Part shown: piece after piece, positions 1 through 8,629 of the stretch
Layout: every line of letters starts with the position of its first letter
Numbering within the stretch: position 1 is the stretch's first letter
Origin: DASTYU01 sp035764655
GTDB taxonomy: Bacteria; Chloroflexota; Limnocylindria; Limnocylindrales; CSP1-4
Reading direction: 5' to 3'
DNA: 34,133 bases
NCBI GenBank assembly: GCA_035764655.1
Contig: DASTYU010000058.1
Location: forward strand, 1-34,133
Translations under genes and position numbers: made by a program
Notes under the pieces: generated by a model
The model's database searches: none
Seen by the model: the letters and a program-made list of their open reading frames with translations, nothing else
What the model was told of the DNA's origin: nothing

Positions 1-366
1 CAGCGGTGACGCCGCGAGCAGCGCCCAGCCCACTCCGAGCAGGATCAGCCCGCCATAGATCGGGTGCCGAACGGATGCGTAGATGCCGGCCTCGACGAGC
101 TCTGCGTCGTCCCTGGGATGGGGCAGCGGCGTGAGGCTTGCCCCGAGATCGCGCATGCCGCGCCGGGCCTGCACCACACCGGCCCCCATCAGGGCAGCGG
201 CGACGGCGCTCGTCACGATCCGAACGGGGCCGCTCCACGCCGCGCCCAGGAGGCCGTCCGCGCCGGCAAGGGCGCGCAGGCCCGCGGCGCCGACCAGGAC
301 CAGCAGGATCCCCTGGAGCAGCACCCAGCCGACACCGCGCGGGCCGAGTGATGGGATGTCCGCCAT
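1..366 (-). CDS. Isoprenylcysteine carboxyl methyltransferase (ICMT)-like membrane protein, 3' end cut by window edge
   Basis: Reading the minus strand from the ATG at 366 gives 122 codons open to the window edge, so the C-terminus is missing. The protein starts MADIPSLGPRGVGW, has two hydrophobic segments (about residues 13-34 and 47-63), then the motif LVEAGIYASVRHPIYGGL (residues 91-108) followed by another hydrophobic stretch. The G-I-Y-x-x-x-R-H-P-x-Y pattern is the hallmark of the ICMT/phospholipid methyltransferase-like family of small integral membrane SAM-dependent methyltransferases. The substrate cannot be told from sequence; bacterial members act on varied lipids or are uncharacterised. 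It begins 11 nt after the helicase stop and is probably co-transcribed with it. The family call is fairly firm, the function open. Confidence 0.75.
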   Translation of the reverse strand, partial: MADIPSLGPRGVGWVLLQGILLVLVGAAGLRALAGADGLLGAAWSGPVRIVTSAVAAALMGAGVVQARRGMRDLGASLTPLPHPRDDAELVEAGIYASVRHPIYGGLILLGVGWALLAASPL

Positions 367-377
367 CGGCACCGATC

Positions 378-1991
378 CTACGCGGCCGCGGGAAGCCGCA
401 GCTCGTCCGCGGTGAACGCCTCGAGCAGGAACGGGGAGGGGACCAGCGGGTCGTACAGCAGCGTCAGGGTGCGCCGAGCCCGCGTCCACGCGACGTACGC
501 GAGGCGCCGCTCCTCCTCGAGCGCGCGAGCCGGATCCGCGGCGTCCTGCACCGAGCGGGCACTCGGGAAGCGTCCGACCTCCATCCCGACGACCACGACA
601 TGGTCGAATTCGAGGCCCTTGGTCGCGTGGGCCGTGGCGAGACTGAACGCGGCGTCATCACGGCGCAGGTCTGCCAGGCGCGATCGCATATCCGCCACGG
701 CCGCGCCGAGGGCCGCAACACCGGCGTACGGTGCCGCCCACCCGAGAAGGTCGCGCAGGACGCCGGCAAGCTCGCGGCGTCCGGCCGCGACGGCCTCGGC
801 CCGCAACGCCGCGATGGCCACGAGTGGACGAGCATCGCGCGCGTCGTCAAGGAGCCTGAGCGCCTCGTCGACGAGCGGCGACTCGAGCGGCAACGCGATC
901 CGCGGCGCGCGGAACGGCCAACCGAGATCCAAGGCAACAGCCACAGCCGGCAGCAGCTCGCGGTTGGTCCGGGCAAGCACTGCCCGCGTCGAGCCGTCCT
1001 GCGGCCACGCTTCGAGGACGCGTCGCAGGCGCACGGTCTCGTCGGACCCGTCCGGCGCCAGGACCAGCCTGCCGCGCGCGTACGTGCCCGGGCGGATCCG
1101 CTTCGCGAACCGTTCGCGGTTGCCCTCGACGAGCCGGACCGCCCGTTCGACGACCGGCGGGGGGCAGCGGTGGTTGACCTCGAGGTCCACCCGCCTGAGC
1201 CCAGGCAGGACCGCTGCCAATTCGAGGACACGCCGAACGTCCGCCAGCCTCCAGCCGTAGATGCTCTGATCGTCATCGCCGACCAGGAAGATCCGGTTGG
1301 CCGGGGCCGCGAGCAGCAGCGCAAGCCGCAGTTGCGCCCGGTCGACATCCTGGACCTCGTCGACCAGCAGTTCCCCGCATCGTTCGCGCCAGCGCCCGAG
1401 CAGGCGCTCATCGGCCGACAGGGCCCGGATCGCGCGCAGCACCAGGTCGTCGAAGTCGAGCCCGCCGGTCGCGGCCACGGCCCGCTCGTACGCGACGAAG
1501 GCCTGGGCCGTCCTTCCGGGGCTCGGATCGGCGGCGACCTGCTCGGCGGTCACCCCGATGTCGAGCTTCAGCCGCGAGATCGCCGTGTCCAGGCGCATGC
1601 GTTCGGCGGCATCGGCATCAGGCCGGATGGAGCGCAGGACCCCATCGCGGTCGGCCAGCGGCTCCACCGGGACGCCGGCGTCGCGCAGGATCTCCCGACC
1701 CAGCGCGTGGAAGGTGCGCACGGCCACGGTCCCGGGCTCGACCCCCAATGGCTCGAGCGCCGCGTCCAGCCGTTCGGTCATCTCCTCGGCTGCCCGCTTG
1801 TTGAAGGTGATCGCCCGGATGCTGTCCGGTGGGGTACCGCTCGCGATCAACCACGCGGCGCGGGCGACGAGCGTGGTCGTCTTGCCCGATCCGGCCGGCG
1901 CCACGCAGAGGATCGGCCCGGACGGCGCGGTTGCCGCCGCGCGCTGGTCGGGTGCCAGCTTGGCCAGGCGAGCCGCGAGGTCCGGGTGCAT
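378..1991 (-). CDS. UvrD/PcrA-like superfamily 1A DNA helicase (short form)
   Basis: The 537-residue protein carries the SF1A helicase motifs in order: a Q-motif-like LAPDQ (12-16), Walker A APAGSGKTTT (31-40, Lys37), motif Ia ITFNKRAAEEM (61-71), Walker B LLVDEVQD (208-215), motif III GDDDQSIYGWR (238-248), motif V ATAHATKGLEFD and motif VI RRLAYVAWTRAR near the C-terminus. This is an ATP-driven 3'-5' DNA translocase/helicase likely used in repair or in clearing stalled forks. At 537 aa it is clearly shorter than typical UvrD/PcrA (about 700 aa), with reduced 1B/2B regions and no C-terminal extension, so it is better called UvrD-like than UvrD. The ATG start at 1991 precedes Walker A by about 30 residues as usual. 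It is followed by the ICMT-like gene. Confidence 0.9.
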   Translation of the reverse strand: MHPDLAARLAKLAPDQRAAATAPSGPILCVAPAGSGKTTTLVARAAWLIASGTPPDSIRAITFNKRAAEEMTERLDAALEPLGVEPGTVAVRTFHALGREILRDAGVPVEPLADRDGVLRSIRPDADAAERMRLDTAISRLKLDIGVTAEQVAADPSPGRTAQAFVAYERAVAATGGLDFDDLVLRAIRALSADERLLGRWRERCGELLVDEVQDVDRAQLRLALLLAAPANRIFLVGDDDQSIYGWRLADVRRVLELAAVLPGLRRVDLEVNHRCPPPVVERAVRLVEGNRERFAKRIRPGTYARGRLVLAPDGSDETVRLRRVLEAWPQDGSTRAVLARTNRELLPAVAVALDLGWPFRAPRIALPLESPLVDEALRLLDDARDARPLVAIAALRAEAVAAGRRELAGVLRDLLGWAAPYAGVAALGAAVADMRSRLADLRRDDAAFSLATAHATKGLEFDHVVVVGMEVGRFPSARSVQDAADPARALEEERRLAYVAWTRARRTLTLLYDPLVPSPFLLEAFTADELRLPAAA

Positions 1992-2008
1992 CGCGCCATG
2001 GTGGCGCG
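1992..2008. promoter_or_regulatory. Perfect inverted repeat abutting the helicase start codon
   Basis: CGCGCCA (1992-1998), a TGG loop and TGGCGCG (2002-2008) form a perfect 7-bp hairpin directly against the minus-strand ATG at 1991. No purine-rich ribosome binding site is visible there. A second inverted repeat (CACCGG 2017-2022 / CCGGTG 2030-2035) lies just upstream. In RNA the first would put the start codon at the foot of a stem; in DNA it could be an operator. Role inferred only. Confidence 0.35.
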
Positions 2009-2084
2009 CTGTCCTTCACCGGCGCTTATCCGGTGCCCTCGCGCACCGGGATTTCAGCGATGCGGCAGAAACGCGGAATAGGCC

Positions 2085-2113
2085 TTACCACGGCGTTAAC
2101 GAGGCGCTATCGT
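2085..2113 (+). promoter_or_regulatory. Candidate promoter of the phosphodiesterase/5'-nucleotidase gene
   Basis: TTACCA (2085-2090) and TATCGT (2108-2113) are separated by 17 nt, each matching four of six consensus positions. This would give a leader of about 100 nt before the GTG at 2220. It lies in the divergent region shared with the helicase gene. Confidence 0.35.
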
Positions 2114-2219
2114 AGGGCCCCTGTACTGTCCGGTGCGGTCTGGAGGAGACCCGCCCGGCAGTCGATGGTCAGCTCCCGTTGCCCCCGACCGTGTGCCCCG
2201 TCCGTCGTGGAGGTGTTCT

Positions 2220-5200
2220 GTGAGTCGTTCCGCCCGGTACCGGATTCCGGTACTGCTCACCGTCGTGGCGGTCCTGCTGAGCCTGGCGCCGGCGACGTCG
2301 GCAGCTCCGGCGAAGGACAACAACGCTCCGATCGGCAGCGCCAAACGGGTCGTGATGTTCGCGGGGGACGGCATGCGGCCCGACTACGTCGAGAAGTTCG
2401 CCGCCGAGGGCGTCATGCCGACCTATCAGGCGCTGATGGATTCGGGCGTGACGGGCGACAACGGCATGCTCCAGGCCTTCCCGCCCAATACCGGCGTCGG
2501 CTGGTCCACCATGGCGACGGGCACCTATCCGTCCGAGCACGGCTCCACCAACAACACCTTCTTCCGTGCGGGCGACGCCTTCAACAACCGGACGTCCTTC
2601 TCGGGCGCCGGCGTGCTGCAGGCCGATACCATCGCCAACGCCGCGGAGCGGGCCGGCAAGAAGGTCGCCCAGATCGACTGGGTCGCCGGAGCCGCCGCCG
2701 GGATCCAGGGGCCGACGGTCGACTTCACCAGCTTCTTCACGAACCGCGGCGTCCTGGTTGGACAGGTGGATCCCGTCGAGCAGGCCGGAGCGGCCTTCTT
2801 CGGGGTCAACTATGCGGCTGGCGCGCTCGCGGATGCGAGCGGCTGGACGGACGTGCCGGCCGGTGATCCTGCGGCGACACCGAAGCAGACGTCCTGGTCG
2901 GTTCCGACGTCATTCGGCGCCCAGAACCCGAATCGGACGTACAACGTCTATGTCTATGACAGCGTGGTCGGGGGCGGCGTCGCCTACGACCACGTCATCG
3001 TCAGCCCCGTCGGCAAGACCGGTGCGAGCCCGTCGGTCGACCTGGCCATCGGTGACTTCGAGCCGATCAAGCTGACCGGTGCCAACGGGTTGATCGGCAC
3101 CCGCGCGGGCCAGACCGCCGGGCATTACGTCAAGCTCATCTCGATCTCCCCGGACGCAAGCCAGTTCAAGCTGTACCTGACGTCACTGACCCGGGCGATC
3201 GCTCGCTGCGGGACCCCGTGCAACGGCCTTCCGGCCGGCGGAGCCGGCGAGGACCGGCTCGAGAAGTACATCGCCGACAACCTGCTCCCGTGGGCGGCCG
3301 GAGACTTCGCGCCGCTCGAGGCAGGCGTCATCGACGAGGACACGTATATCGAGCAGGGCCGTGATCTCGAGCGGGCGTACAGCCACCAGGTGATCGAGTT
3401 CATCCTCGGCGAGCTCCAGCCCGACACCGACCTCGCCATGGTCGGCTATCCGTTCACGGACGAAGTCCAGCACCAGTTCCTGGCGCTCATCTCGCCGACG
3501 GACGCCGATGGCGATCCGAACCCGTGCTACGACGTCATTCCCAAGTTCGACGACGTCCAGTGCACCGGCACCGGCACGGCCGGGCTGGTCGACGTCCGCG
3601 AGGAGTACATCCGCAGCGCCTATGTCGATGCCGATGAAAAGCTGCACCTCGCGCGCGAGCTGATGGGCGGCAACCCGACGACCTTCGCCGGCTCCGACCA
3701 CGGGTTTGCCCCGCAGTGGTACGCGGTCAACGCGAACAAGGTGCTCAACGACGCGGAGATCAACGGCAAGTCGCTGCACGTGAGCAACGAGAGCGCCTCG
3801 AACTGCAGCGCGATCGTCCCGGTTGCTCCCACTCCCGGCGAGCCGGTGCCGCCGGTCAGCGAGACCAACACCGACCTGACGAAGGCCTGCTGGGCAGGTG
3901 GCACGATCCAGATCTACATCAACCCCGCGCGGCTGCGCAGCACCGCGCAACCCACCTGGCCGACCTACGAGCAGGTGCGGACGGCGATCCGGACGGCGTT
4001 CGAAGGCGTCACGGACCCGGCCAATCCCGGCAAGCAGGTCGTCGAGACGATCATGAACAAGGAGGACCTCCGAGACGTCGACGGCTCGGATTCGCTCCAT
4101 CCCAACCGCAGCGGTGACGTGGTGGTCGTCCTGCGACCGCCGTACCAGTCCGACGCCGGCACGCCCGGCCAGGTCATCGCCCTGTCGCATTTCTTTGGGC
4201 AGCACGGCTACCTGCCGGACTACGTCGACCTCGACAACAACATCAACATGCACGCGACCTTCGTCCTGAGTGGACCCGGCGTGAAGCACCAGGACGGCGT
4301 CGCCGGGCTGCGCGCCATCGACGTCGCTCCGACCCTGTCGTTCCTGATGGGGATCCCAGGTCCGCAGAACGCGCGGGGCGCGATCCTCTACCGCCAGATC
4401 AAGGGAGGCGAGGCGTATCGCGAGATCTCGATCCTCGACGTGAGCGACTGGCACGCCCAGCTCACGCCGCTCAGCGAGGCTTCCGACACGCTCGGGCCCA
4501 CGTTCGCGACCGGTGGGGCCGCCTTCTACAAGACCTGGTTCGACATCTACGAGGCCGAGGCCGCCCGGGCGCCGAAGTCGAAGGTCTTCGAGGTGATGGG
4601 TGGTGACTCCTTCGGTGGCGCCACACCGCCGATCTCCAACTTCTTCGGCGACGAGCCCACCCCGCCGATCATGGGGATGATGGGCATCGACGTCGACGCG
4701 ATCGGCAACCACAGCTTCGACCGCGGCGAGCAGTACCTGCGCAACACGCTCATCCCGCTCGCCCCGTTCCCGATGATCTCGTCCAACGCGGTCTTCCCGG
4801 ACGGGCAGACGCCGCCTGAATGGTCGAAGTCCGTGGTGTTCAACCTGGGCGGCGGCCAGAAGATCGGGTTCGTCGGGTTCACGACCGAATCCACGCCCGA
4901 GGTCGTCTTCCCCGGCAACCTCGGCGACTTCGAGTTCCGTGACCTCATCGAATCGGTCAATACCGAAGCAGCCCGCATCGCCGGTTCGACCGACGTGATC
5001 GTTGCCCTGGGGCACGAGGGCGCGACGTCCGGTTCGGTCACGAACCCCACGGGTCCGTTGATCGACCTCGCCGACAACGTGGAAAACGTCGACGCGGTGA
5101 TCGGTGACCACAACGACCTGCAGGTCAACTCCATGCGCTCGAATGGCGTGCTGGTCACGGAGAACCGCGGCAAGGGCCTCCGCTTCACGCGGATGCGCCT

Positions 5201-6104
5201 CGTGCTCGGTTCCGGCAATGCCGGCGTCGTCTACAAGACGGCTGACTACCATCGGCCGTGGACGATCGGCCTGACGCCCGATCCGGCCATCCAGGCCGAG
5301 ATCGACGACCTGACCGCGCAGCTGGCTCCGATCCTGAACACGAAGATCGGCGATTCGACCAAGCGCATCCCGCGCGCCGACCAGTGCGGCAACGGCGACG
5401 GACGCCTCTGCGAATCCCTCGTCGGCAACACGGTCACGGATGGGATGCGCGCCGCATACGAGAGTATCGGGGTCGACTTCGCGATCACCAACTCGGGCGG
5501 CCTGCGTGCCGACCTGACCTGCCCCGATCCGGACATCTCGGGCGACTTCTGCCCGAGCTACACGTCACCTCCGTTCCTGATCACGCGCGGCCAGTCCCTG
5601 GCCGTCCTGCCGTTCGGGAACATCGTCGTCACCCTCGAGGTGAACGGCGCCGAGCTCAAGCAGATGCTCGAGAACGGCGTGTCGGCGAGCGTGAGCACTG
5701 CCGACGCGACGCTTGGGCAGCCGTCCCCGCAAGGCCGGTTCCCGCAGGTCTCGGGTTTCTGCTTCACCTACACGGTCAACGCGGCCCCACAGAATCGAGT
5801 GACCGGCGCGTTCAACCTGGACGACACGGGCGCCTGCGATCCGACGGATCCGCTCGACCTGACGGCGGCATCGACATACATGATTGCCGAGAACGACTTC
5901 ATGGCGAACGGCGGTGACGGGTATCCGAACTTCTCCGCTCGCATGACGTCGCAGGACATCATGGAAGAGGTCGTGGCCGACTACATCACCGCGAACACGC
6001 CGATCGCACCGAAGGTCCTCGGTGGTGGAGCCGGACGCATCACCTGCCAGGATTCCAACGGCGCGACCGTCCCGAATTGCCCGGTGCTGAACCCATCACC
6101 CTGA
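2220..6104 (+). CDS. Secreted fusion: type I phosphodiesterase/alkaline-phosphatase-fold domain plus UshA-type 5'-nucleotidase
   Basis: The start is GTG 2220, not the in-frame GTG 87 nt earlier: TGGAGG (2208-2213) sits 6 nt before it and the protein then opens with a clean signal peptide (residues 1-28, ending ATSA). Length is 1294 aa. The first half has the phosphodiesterase/alkaline-phosphatase metal set: GDGMRPD (Asp50), a candidate nucleophile Thr91 in FPPNTGVGW, DEVQHQF, SDHG (492-495) and a late VKH. From about residue 738 a full 5'-nucleotidase follows: DVSDWH (Asp743, His745), GGDSF (Asp796), GNHSFD (Asn830, His831), GHEG (His932), GDHND (His964), then the substrate-binding domain with NSGGLR (1091-1096) and ENDFMANGGDG. 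Known families suggest cleavage of nucleotides or phosphodiesters to nucleoside monophosphates and then to nucleoside plus phosphate outside the membrane; that tandem reaction is inferred. No wall anchor is seen. Confidence 0.88.
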   Translation: MSRSARYRIPVLLTVVAVLLSLAPATSAAPAKDNNAPIGSAKRVVMFAGDGMRPDYVEKFAAEGVMPTYQALMDSGVTGDNGMLQAFPPNTGVGWSTMATGTYPSEHGSTNNTFFRAGDAFNNRTSFSGAGVLQADTIANAAERAGKKVAQIDWVAGAAAGIQGPTVDFTSFFTNRGVLVGQVDPVEQAGAAFFGVNYAAGALADASGWTDVPAGDPAATPKQTSWSVPTSFGAQNPNRTYNVYVYDSVVGGGVAYDHVIVSPVGKTGASPSVDLAIGDFEPIKLTGANGLIGTRAGQTAGHYVKLISISPDASQFKLYLTSLTRAIARCGTPCNGLPAGGAGEDRLEKYIADNLLPWAAGDFAPLEAGVIDEDTYIEQGRDLERAYSHQVIEFILGELQPDTDLAMVGYPFTDEVQHQFLALISPTDADGDPNPCYDVIPKFDDVQCTGTGTAGLVDVREEYIRSAYVDADEKLHLARELMGGNPTTFAGSDHGFAPQWYAVNANKVLNDAEINGKSLHVSNESASNCSAIVPVAPTPGEPVPPVSETNTDLTKACWAGGTIQIYINPARLRSTAQPTWPTYEQVRTAIRTAFEGVTDPANPGKQVVETIMNKEDLRDVDGSDSLHPNRSGDVVVVLRPPYQSDAGTPGQVIALSHFFGQHGYLPDYVDLDNNINMHATFVLSGPGVKHQDGVAGLRAIDVAPTLSFLMGIPGPQNARGAILYRQIKGGEAYREISILDVSDWHAQLTPLSEASDTLGPTFATGGAAFYKTWFDIYEAEAARAPKSKVFEVMGGDSFGGATPPISNFFGDEPTPPIMGMMGIDVDAIGNHSFDRGEQYLRNTLIPLAPFPMISSNAVFPDGQTPPEWSKSVVFNLGGGQKIGFVGFTTESTPEVVFPGNLGDFEFRDLIESVNTEAARIAGSTDVIVALGHEGATSGSVTNPTGPLIDLADNVENVDAVIGDHNDLQVNSMRSNGVLVTENRGKGLRFTRMRLVLGSGNAGVVYKTADYHRPWTIGLTPDPAIQAEIDDLTAQLAPILNTKIGDSTKRIPRADQCGNGDGRLCESLVGNTVTDGMRAAYESIGVDFAITNSGGLRADLTCPDPDISGDFCPSYTSPPFLITRGQSLAVLPFGNIVVTLEVNGAELKQMLENGVSASVSTADATLGQPSPQGRFPQVSGFCFTYTVNAAPQNRVTGAFNLDDTGACDPTDPLDLTAASTYMIAENDFMANGGDGYPNFSARMTSQDIMEEVVADYITANTPIAPKVLGGGAGRITCQDSNGATVPNCPVLNPSP

Positions 6105-6760
6105 CTTCCCGAACCCGGGTTCCCCGGGCTCACGATCGGGCCGGCGCCCCGCGGCTTATCGCCGGGGGGCGCCGCCTGCTTTCGGCTGCTGCCTTCGTCC
6201 TTTTTGCCATGGGCATGCCCGGGTCCGCGGCAGGACACGACGGGATCACGGGAATCTTCGTCGAACCGGATCTCGCCAATCCGGGCGGGGTCATCGTGGT
6301 CTACGGTGACAACGTTTCGACGGACGACCCAATCGAAGTCGACCTGATCGCCGGCGCCACCCGGGTCGCGCTGGCGACGACCGCCACCGACGGGGAGGGC
6401 CATTTCACGATCGGCGCCACGCTCCCGACGGACCTCGCTGCGGGCACGTATGCGATCGAGGTGAACGGGGCGTCGGGCGTCCACATGACCGACTGGCTGC
6501 AGGTCGATGGCGCGCCAATCTTCGACGGACAACAGGGTGGGCCGGCCGGGCGCGACGAAGGACTGCCAACGCTCCCACCCAGCGTCCGCCAGCCGGCCGC
6601 CGGTGCACCGGTCACGATGTCGTCCACCGGAAAGCCCGCGTCCGATCTCGACATCGCGCCGATCGCCGCGCTCGTCGCCGCGATCGCAGGATTCGCCGGC
6701 TTCGTCCGCTGGACGCGGCGGCCGCCGGGGCGTCGGGCCGAGTCGCCGGACTTGTCCTAG
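6077..6760 (+). CDS. Exported, C-terminally membrane-anchored protein with an Ig-like/IPT-like domain, function unknown
   Basis: The frame gives up to 227 aa. A signal-peptide-like stretch RRLLSAAAFVLFAMGMPGSAAG (residues 32-53) precedes a small beta-rich region with alternating hydrophobics and a closing AAGTYAIEV (residues 139-147), which looks like an Ig/IPT-type domain. A low-complexity linker follows, then one transmembrane helix (about 192-210) with a WTRRPPGRR stop-transfer tail. The start is uncertain: TTG 6077 overlaps the upstream gene by 28 nt and has no evident ribosome binding site, while the first ATG (6209) falls inside the signal peptide. It probably displays a small domain on the cell surface. 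Its stop is 9 nt before uvrC. I do not recognise a named family. Confidence 0.6.
   Translation: MPGAEPITLTSRTRVPRAHDRAGAPRLIAGGRRLLSAAAFVLFAMGMPGSAAGHDGITGIFVEPDLANPGGVIVVYGDNVSTDDPIEVDLIAGATRVALATTATDGEGHFTIGATLPTDLAAGTYAIEVNGASGVHMTDWLQVDGAPIFDGQQGGPAGRDEGLPTLPPSVRQPAAGAPVTMSSTGKPASDLDIAPIAALVAAIAGFAGFVRWTRRPPGRRAESPDLS
6143..6173 (+). terminator. Very stable GC hairpin after the phosphodiesterase gene, no clear T-tract
   Basis: GGCGCCCCGCGG (6143-6154), a 7-nt loop and CCGGGGGGCGCC (6162-6173) pair over 12 bp with a single mismatch. It lies 39 nt after the stop at 6104. The next bases are GCCTGCTTTC, not a real T-run, so it may be a weak terminator or an mRNA 3'-end stabiliser. It overlaps the signal-peptide region of the next reading frame, so it may simply be coding sequence. 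Confidence 0.35.
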
Positions 6761-6763
6761 CAT
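6758..6763 (+). promoter_or_regulatory. -10-like TAGCAT directly before uvrC
   Basis: TAGCAT ends 6 nt before the uvrC GTG at 6770, where a transcript starting at the usual distance would begin at the start codon. No good -35 is visible. The same hexamer precedes secG. Confidence 0.3.
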
Positions 6764-6769
6764 CGGGCG

Positions 6770-8629
6770 GTGACCCCACAGCTCCAGGCGACCCTCAAGC
6801 GATTGCCCGACCGACCGGGCGTCTACCTCCTCAAGGACGACAAGGGGGACGTCCTCTACGTCGGCAAGGCGCAAAGCCTGCGCGGCCGCGTGCGCTCCTA
6901 CTGGCAGAAGCAGGCGCCGCCACGCGCGATGGGCGATGTCCACCGCATCCGCGAGGTCATCGACCGCATCCGGGACGTCGAGTACACGCTGACGGATTCG
7001 GTGTCCGAGGCGCTGCTCCTCGAGGCGAACCTCATCAAGCGCTACCGCCCGCGCTTCAACGTCCGGCTCAAGGACGACAAGAGCTACCCGTACATCAAGA
7101 TCACGCTCGCCGACGATTTCCCGCGCATCGAACGCACGCGAAAGCTGGTCAACGACGGGTCACGCTACTTCGGGCCGTACGCGTCGGCGTCATCGGTCGA
7201 CGAATCGATGAACCTGGTGCGCCGCTTGTTCCCGTTCCGCACCTGCACGATCGACATCCGGGACGGCGAGCGCGCGCTGCAGCGGCCATGCCTGCTCTAC
7301 CACATCAAGCGCTGCCAGGGGCCGTGCATCGAGGCGATCTCGAAGCAGGACTACCGCGCTGACATCGAACAGGTCGAGCTGTTCCTGGAGGGCCGCCAGG
7401 AGGTGGTCGTGAAGGCGCTGCGGCGCGAGATGGCCGCTGCATCCGAGCGAACCGAGTACGAACGGGCCGCGGCCGTGCGCGACAAGATCCGGGCGATCGA
7501 GCGAACGATGGAAAGCCAGAAGATGGCCGCATTCGCGCGGACGGAGCTCGACCTGTTCGGCATCGCGCGCCAGGACGGCCAGGCCGCCACGCAGCTCTTC
7601 TCGATCCGGAACGGCAAGCTGATCGGACGCGACGTGTACCTCGTCGATGCGACCCGCGAGACGTCCGACGAGGAGGTGCTCGGCAGCTTCCTTGGCCAGT
7701 ACTACGCGCGCGCGAGCTCGATTCCGCGCGAGGTGTACGTCCCGTTCCTGCCCCCGGACGCCGCCGACATCGAGGCGTTCCTGTCGGACAAGCGCGGAAG
7801 TCACGTTCGGCTGCACATCCCGCAACGCGGCGAGCGACGCGAGCTGATGGCGCTCGCAACGCGCAACGCGGGGGAGACGCTCGCCCGGGAACAGGCGCGC
7901 TGGCTGGCCGACCAGGGCAAGACGCTGGCCGCCCTCGAGCAGCTGGCGGAAGCGCTGAACCTGCCGGGCCCGCCGATGCGCATCGAGTGCTACGACATCT
8001 CCAACTTCCAGGGTGCCGAATCGGTCGGTTCGATGGTCGTGTTCGAGGATGGCAAGCCGCGATCGGGCGAGTACCGCCGCTTCCGGATCCGGTCCGTGCA
8101 GGGGCCGAACGACTTCGCGAGCCACCAGGAGGTGCTGCGCCGCCGGTTCCGCCTGGCCAAGACCGGGGACGAGGGGAGCGACGAGGAGCGCCGCTGGGCG
8201 ATGCCGGACCTCGTGATCGTCGATGGCGGCAAAGGCCAGGTCAGTGCCGCGAAGGAGGTCCTCGACGAGCTCGGACTGCACGATCTGCCGCTGGCCGGGC
8301 TGGCCAAGGAACGCGAGGAGCTCTTCCTGCCGGGCGCGTCCGAGCCGATCCTCCTGCCGGCGACGTCATCGGCGTTGTACCTCGTGCAGCGGCTCCGAGA
8401 CGAGGCGCACCGCTTCGCGATCACGTACCACCGCGACCTGCGGGCGAAGCGCTCCGTCCGCTCGGCGTTCGACGACCTGCCCGGCGTTGGCCCGAAGCGC
8501 AAGCGCGAGCTGCTCAAGGTGTTCGGCTCGGTCAAGCGCGTGCGCGACGCGCCAGTCGAGCAGATCGCGGCCGTCCCCGGGATCTCGCGCGCGCTGGCCC
8601 AGCGGATCAAGGCCACCCTCGAGGCGTGA
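6770..8629 (+). CDS. uvrC: UvrC, excinuclease ABC subunit C
   Basis: UvrC makes the two incisions flanking a DNA lesion in nucleotide excision repair after UvrA/UvrB recognition. The 619-aa protein has every domain: GIY-YIG nuclease (GVY 17-19, YVG 30-32, Arg40, Glu85), a cysteine cluster C159, C174, C182, C186 whose spacing resembles the Fe-S-binding cysteines reported in E. coli UvrC, a UVR motif (about 211-247) for UvrB contact, the RNase H-like C-terminal nuclease with CYDISNFQG (Asp409) and DGGKGQ (Asp485), and a tandem helix-hairpin-helix (about 560-615, LPGVGPKRK and VPGISRALAQRI). Length is normal. The GTG start at 6770 gives the standard N-terminus. In actinobacteria uvrC usually stands next to rapZ-yvcK-whiA; here secD to tatC lie between. 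Confidence 0.97.
   Translation: MTPQLQATLKRLPDRPGVYLLKDDKGDVLYVGKAQSLRGRVRSYWQKQAPPRAMGDVHRIREVIDRIRDVEYTLTDSVSEALLLEANLIKRYRPRFNVRLKDDKSYPYIKITLADDFPRIERTRKLVNDGSRYFGPYASASSVDESMNLVRRLFPFRTCTIDIRDGERALQRPCLLYHIKRCQGPCIEAISKQDYRADIEQVELFLEGRQEVVVKALRREMAAASERTEYERAAAVRDKIRAIERTMESQKMAAFARTELDLFGIARQDGQAATQLFSIRNGKLIGRDVYLVDATRETSDEEVLGSFLGQYYARASSIPREVYVPFLPPDAADIEAFLSDKRGSHVRLHIPQRGERRELMALATRNAGETLAREQARWLADQGKTLAALEQLAEALNLPGPPMRIECYDISNFQGAESVGSMVVFEDGKPRSGEYRRFRIRSVQGPNDFASHQEVLRRRFRLAKTGDEGSDEERRWAMPDLVIVDGGKGQVSAAKEVLDELGLHDLPLAGLAKEREELFLPGASEPILLPATSSALYLVQRLRDEAHRFAITYHRDLRAKRSVRSAFDDLPGVGPKRKRELLKVFGSVKRVRDAPVEQIAAVPGISRALAQRIKATLEA

Noticed and set aside
138..2081. Plus-strand open frame of about 647 codons opposite the helicase
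   Set aside because: Composition is Arg/Pro/Gln-rich without motifs, and the minus strand has the full SF1 helicase motif set.
2133..2219. Earlier in-frame GTG (2133) as start of the phosphodiesterase gene
   Set aside because: It would put 29 polar residues before the signal peptide, while GTG 2220 has a good ribosome binding site and a clean signal sequence.
3183..5252. Minus-strand open frame of about 689 codons opposite the phosphodiesterase/5'-nucleotidase gene
   Set aside because: No signal peptide or domain is visible; the plus strand carries all catalytic motifs. It is a GC-driven shadow.
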